Source: Antennarius striatus
Lineage: Eukaryota; Chordata; Actinopteri; Lophiiformes; Antennariidae
Reading direction: 5' to 3'
Length of the DNA: 64,000 bases
Assembly (NCBI RefSeq): GCF_040054535.1
Contig: NC_090794.1
Coordinates: forward strand, 5,695,001-5,759,000
The notes under the pieces are model-generated. The model did not search any database and was not told where the DNA came from. It saw only the letters and a list, made by a program, of their open reading frames with translations. Made by a program: the position numbers and the translations under genes. Below are positions 59,456 to 64,000 of this stretch, one piece after another. The number at the start of each line of letters is the position of its first letter. The first letter of the stretch is position 1.

Positions 59456-60412
59456 GTTGATGGTTGACAGTACTGACGAGGCACCAAGCCCAGTTGCCAC
59501 AATTCTCAGAGACGTCAGGCCCATTCCTTTGGTCTGACTTTCCGGTGTTGCAAAGTCTTCAAGCTCAAACAAAAGTTCTTACACAGAGCCGCTTGAGCCT
59601 GAGGAAGATTCTCTGACACTGCTTTAACACCTTCGTCTGGGCACTGATCTCTAGCTTCAATGCTTCGATTTCCTGTTGAAGTTCATTCTTCTCTCACTCA
59701 CTTCTCATTTGTATCCAATCACTTCCTGTGGGTGGAAAAAAATGATGTCTGCAAACAAAATTTAATTTGAGAAATTAGGACAAATATGGAGGAATTCTAC
59801 TGAGTGTAATCAGATTGTCGTCTCAACAGCAGTCCTTTAAGACTGGATCCGTTTAAAAACCTAGCCCAGTGCAGCTTTGAACGAATCCCGTCTTACAGAG
59901 TGATGCGTAGGTCACGGTCTCTCCTGGAGATAACCACTGAAGGTCAACACATCCATCCACACATTACACGTACTGATGTAGGGATTACAGGATGGATGGC
60001 CCCCGGCACACTTCCATCTGATTCAATCGCTGCACTTTTCCCCCAACTTTCATCCCCCACAAGCATTCACATCTCCACTGTGTTCAAGAAGCAGCAGCAG
60101 TGATCCTGAAGAATCCAGGATTCCTCAGCAGGGAAGATGGAGGACAATCCTGACTCAGGAATGTATTGAACTTTATCATTGGTGACTTTTGGACAGTCAC
60201 CTAAACATAATTCTCTGTGCTTTTCAGTAAAGTCTGTACATGTTTTATCCCTCATCATTCACCAATTTCTTATTCATGTTATGTTTTCTTTAATTTACCC
60301 AGACTTTTTTTAAATTCCTTTTTTCATATTTTCAAACAAAAAAAAATGTGCCCATACAAAAACCATAACCTGCACCACAAAAATTAAGAAACTAATTAGT
60401 TAACTAAACAGT

Positions 60413-60790
60413 TTAGAATAAAAATAATAAATCAATAAAATGGTATATGTTTATCTTTCTTCCAAGTTTAAGCCAGACATTTTCTTCATCCACATTCCCA
60501 TTGATGAAGAATCCAAATTCCAACTTAGTGCAATAACACTCCCTAACTGAAGAAGTCCAAAACTCATTATTGTGATTTGTTTGTTTTGAAAATATTCCGA
60601 GCATATACATGTAGTTTGGCACCGAGGGGGATCTCCTTTCCGAAACAGCATCCCTCCAAGATTCCCATAAGGAATGGAATAAAGTACTTTTTTTCATCCA
60701 GACATATAGAACACACATCAGGAATATCTGCAGATACATTATGGAGCTTGAAAGGAGTTATGTACATCTTCATAAACAATTTATACAGAA
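60413..60790 (-). mobile_element. L1/Tx1-type LINE fragment (ORF2 C-terminal end)
   Basis: Minus-strand residues KLFMKMYITPFKLHNVSADI then PDVCSICLDEK, and in a shifted frame KSTLFHSLWESW, match the end of fish L1-type ORF2. There a YITPFKLH motif precedes a CxxC...H..W cysteine segment. A later PxxYMYMLGIF is also typical. At least one frameshift is present and the 5' part is missing, so it is a dead 5'-truncated copy. Confidence 0.6.
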
Positions 60791-63590
60791 GTAATAAATA
60801 AATTTAAATCCAGCATTAATAGTTTGTTTTTTTGCACCCCCTTCAACAAGCATCAAACACCTTTTGCCTTTAGCCAGCTGGGGTCACTTATAGTTTATCC
60901 TTCTGACACAGTTTAGATTTTATGGTGCTGCATGAGAAGGATGACAAACTATTATTTGTTCGAAAAACCTTTTTAGCACAAGGCTAAATAAATGACCCTG
61001 AAATTTCCTCTGATAGAGACACTCTCTAAAGGACGCATTGGTAGAGGGTGAAACGCATGAAGGATTGTCACACTCTGCAACAAATTCACCTGCAATATAT
61101 GATAACAACAACTCCTGTCTGCTTCAAACCCATATTCCAGTGCACCCCAGGTGGAAGAGTCGAGTCTGCTACAGAATTACCAGAAAGTATTCAGGAATCC
61201 CCAGGCATCGTGGAAAGAGCGCACCCGACAGCGTTCTGTCCCGCATTCAAGGGGTTCATATAACATACTGAAAGTGAGAACAGAACCAAGAGATAGTTAT
61301 ATTCGCTATGTGAATTATAGGCTACACATATTTACCGGTAATTAGAACAAGATGACTAAGTGTGGCATATGTACCGGTAGCATAAAACAGAGCAGGAGGC
61401 TCATGGCTGCTATGTGCAGGTGAGAGAAAAGTGAAACTCAGCACAACAGTGCTGAAGAATGAGAACTCAGTGTGTTCTTCAGCGCTGTAACTGCAGCCTC
61501 AAAGATTTTACATCACCTAGTCTGTAACCACAGCTTCACAGGCAGACAGTCTCCAGGTGTTTGTGCCAATGCCCCCCTCACGTGTGAAGAAATGCCAGTA
61601 AGGGTTGAGCAAACTGTCTCTGAACTTCCTGGATTTCTTTTTGTAAGCTAATACCTGCTCCCATTTTCCCCAAAGGTCAGCAGTATAGCTGGAGATACAA
61701 GCAGGCATGGCAGTAGATGTGTGCAGATAAAGCATCTAGGTTACATCCCAGTGGATGTTCTGTTCCCGGTCTTGATACACTTTCCCACCTCACTCTATCC
61801 TGTAACAAAAACTGCTTATGATACTGAGCAGAAACTCTCCTCCTGGGGGTCATGGAAAGATTTCCCACCTGTTTTTCTATTCTGAATTGTGACAAGTTGC
61901 ATAATATTCTTTTTTTTTTTTTTAAACCTGAAGGTTTCTTGGTTTTCTGGAGGAAACTGACAGCTTGTTATACTAGAACCTGACAGCTGAAGACATTATT
62001 GTGTTTATTGGGAACCTTCTCGGAATCACCAAACTTCTTCTCTGTATCTGAAAATGTAATAAATAAGCCAAACTTTGCACATATGTCCGGTCCCATGCCA
62101 AACTTCCTCAACTTGTACTATGAGTTAAATGGTCCTGACGATGGTACTGAAAAAAAACGTACAGTACATCTCAATTTTCTAACAATCTAGGAGCAGAATA
62201 CTTCAGACGTTTTGCGGTGGCAGAAATAACGTCGATCAATCCTTATTAAATCTGATTATTTGAGTAAAATTTCACCTGCTTTCACATTTTTTTGCAAACT
62301 TTTGCATCATCAGACAGTTGACAGTCGATTTCAGTAAACTAGATGCAAGATTGTTAGCCACCGTATTCCAGGAAGGTAAAAGAAGGAATAACGAATGCAC
62401 ATTTTGAGACAGGATTTAACCATCTACTGGTCTGTCTCACTCTATCTACCAGTTATAAGCATTAGTATTATTAACATACTTGCATTATTACAGTTTTTTC
62501 CTTATTGTTTCCCAGTCTGTCTCCCTGGCCCCTTCTCTTTCTATGGCGTTGGGCGTGGCCAAACAACTACCTGGTGGCACGGCTGTACACCTGATTCTCA
62601 TCACCTCGACCACCCGAGCTCGTATGTCTTCACTCTTCAGTTCTGTTTGTGAAAAAAGTGATGATTTGGAAAGGCTGAAACATTCAGTTTCAAATTTCTA
62701 AGTAACTTCATGTGATATGTCAATATTTCACATCCGAAGCCTCAGTTTGTGTAACCCCTCAATGTAACAGAATCTCTAAAGGTCAACAGCCAACTGCAGA
62801 AAACACTGATCTAATGCTGTCTGTCTGCTTTACCTTCATTATCACCTCCTCATTTAGCAGTTACACATTTCTTACATCTCCCTGTAGTTCATTAACAGGT
62901 CACAAATCTGATCCAATGAGTCTGCTGCTGGGTCGGGTTCACAGCTACAGATAACACAGCTAAGTGACAAAAAGCAAAGACATCATATCCCACCTCTGTC
63001 ACAATGGAACCATTAAATATTAATGGGACTTTTCCTACTGACTGCAGAATATTTCATGTTTTTTGGTCTTTATGGCCTTAGATAAGTCCCATCAAATTCT
63101 TGTGGGCGTTTAAAAACTGACCTGAATGCAGAAGCAGTCTGACCTGAGAATGTAATAGACTGTCTCTTTCGGAAAAGCTGCAATCCGCAAGCAACATCAT
63201 GAATTATTTATTTTCTTCACAAACATACATCAATCACAAAGAATGTATAGATACTAGTGAATATGTCTGAGTGCCTCAAATATGCATTGAACAACATAAC
63301 ACAACAACACAAGACTTTGCTGGAACATCTCATCCCGATTGTCTCGTTTTCACTAAAGGCCTCATATCCTGGACCACATTTAAAACTTTATTGTGAGATA
63401 AGATATTATGAATAAATCTTTATGCTTTTTAGTCATAGTTTGATGTAAGGACTGTAATGTCGGATATGATCAGGGTGTGACACGGTTTTTCTCTCCCCTT
63501 TATATGGGTTCATGGCCCACCTTGGTTTTTGTTTTTGGTCTGCTGCAGCGATAAATAATCCATCCCTTCAAGTCAAGTATCTCTAGTTGT
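60791..63590. other. Intergenic
   Basis: No gene recognised. Contains a short strong hairpin at 61446-61488 and a T run at about 61910-61922. Short frames on both strands at 61500-61900 match nothing known to me. Confidence 0.5.
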
Positions 63591-63594
63591 CATC

Positions 63595-64000
63595 AGAGCC
63601 TTTAGCTGCTATGACCTGCTGAAAACATGATATCCAGACATCAGCTTCTGGTGCCACTCCGGAGTTAACTAAGTTCGTTCCTCACAGACAACAGCTTCCA
63701 ATTTCGGAATATTCCTTGTTTATCTGCTGCAAACACCTCCTTCAAATCCCTACAGAGATTTGATATGGATTCCAGTCAGGCTACTGTGATGACCTCTAGA
63801 ATGATCCAGGACGTCCTTTGAAACCAAGCCTAGCTGGACATTTGACACCTGAGCTTCATCTTCATCACAGATACATTTTTTTCTAGTATTTCCTGATCCT
63901 TGATTGAATTTGTCTTGTAAGCTGCATGTCTCCAGCGCCTGAGGAGGCAAAGCAGAACCAGACCATCATTGAGCCCCCTCCATGCTTCGCTGTAGGTACA
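63595..64000 (-). mobile_element. Tc1/mariner-like element, decayed, cut by the window edge
   Basis: On the plus strand, blocks such as ATGATCCAGGACGTCCTTTG, AAACCAAGCC, ATTTCCTGAT and, at the end, GAGGCAAAGCAG with CCAGACCATCATTGAGCCCC then CCTCCATGCTTCGCTGTAGG correspond to the reverse complement of fish Tc1 transposase genes (region coding for the conserved KHGGG-type segment). The frame is broken. The rest of the element lies beyond base 64000. Confidence 0.65.

Noticed and set aside
1..64000. CRISPR arrays, operons, phage or plasmid features
   Set aside because: Spliced vertebrate genes, poly(A) signals and vertebrate repeats show nuclear eukaryotic DNA. No regularly spaced direct repeats with unique spacers were seen.

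Overview
This is a vertebrate nuclear DNA window, most likely from a teleost fish. It contains GT-AG spliced genes, long dinucleotide microsatellites, decayed Tc1/mariner-type and other fish-like dispersed repeats, and large AT-rich non-coding tracts. No prokaryotic, viral or organellar genes are visible. The species cannot be named from the sequence.

Three protein-coding genes can be rebuilt. (1) marcks, plus strand, coding bases 12833-14804 in two exons, about 274 aa. (2) hdac2, minus strand, coding bases 23091 down to 18454 in 14 exons, about 489 aa. All exon phases join and every catalytic residue is present. (3) hs3st5, minus strand, coding bases 27410 down to 26057 in two exons, about 345 aa. 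The order MARCKS, HDAC2, HS3ST5 matches the human chromosome 6q21-q22 neighbourhood, so this is an old conserved block compressed to about 15 kb. The three products act in different places: plasma-membrane PIP2/actin regulation, nuclear chromatin deacetylation, and Golgi heparan sulfate 3-O-sulfation. Nothing suggests a shared pathway; the link is conserved synteny.

Layout: 1-12.4 kb is intergenic DNA with one LINE-tail-like repeat. 12.4-15.9 kb is marcks. 15.9-18.1 kb is a tail-to-tail spacer with a Tc1-like transposase remnant. 18.1-23.2 kb is hdac2 with an NRF1/GC-box promoter. 23.3-25.8 kb is a spacer with a dispersed repeat. 25.8-27.45 kb is the hs3st5 coding part. From 27.5 to 64 kb there is a gene-poor tract lying 5' of hs3st5. 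It holds microsatellites, SINE-like and L1-like fragments, a Tc1-like fragment running off the right edge, and stretches that might be cis-regulatory.

I found no wholly new biological system. The observations most worth checking are the (UG)n tract serving as the 3' splice site of hdac2 exon 12, whose in-frame skipping would delete the CK2-site tail; an overlapping upstream ORF on hs3st5 that ends exactly at the exon boundary; the presence of an HDAC2-type gene in a fish; and an unidentified protein-like open frame near 59.2-59.5 kb.
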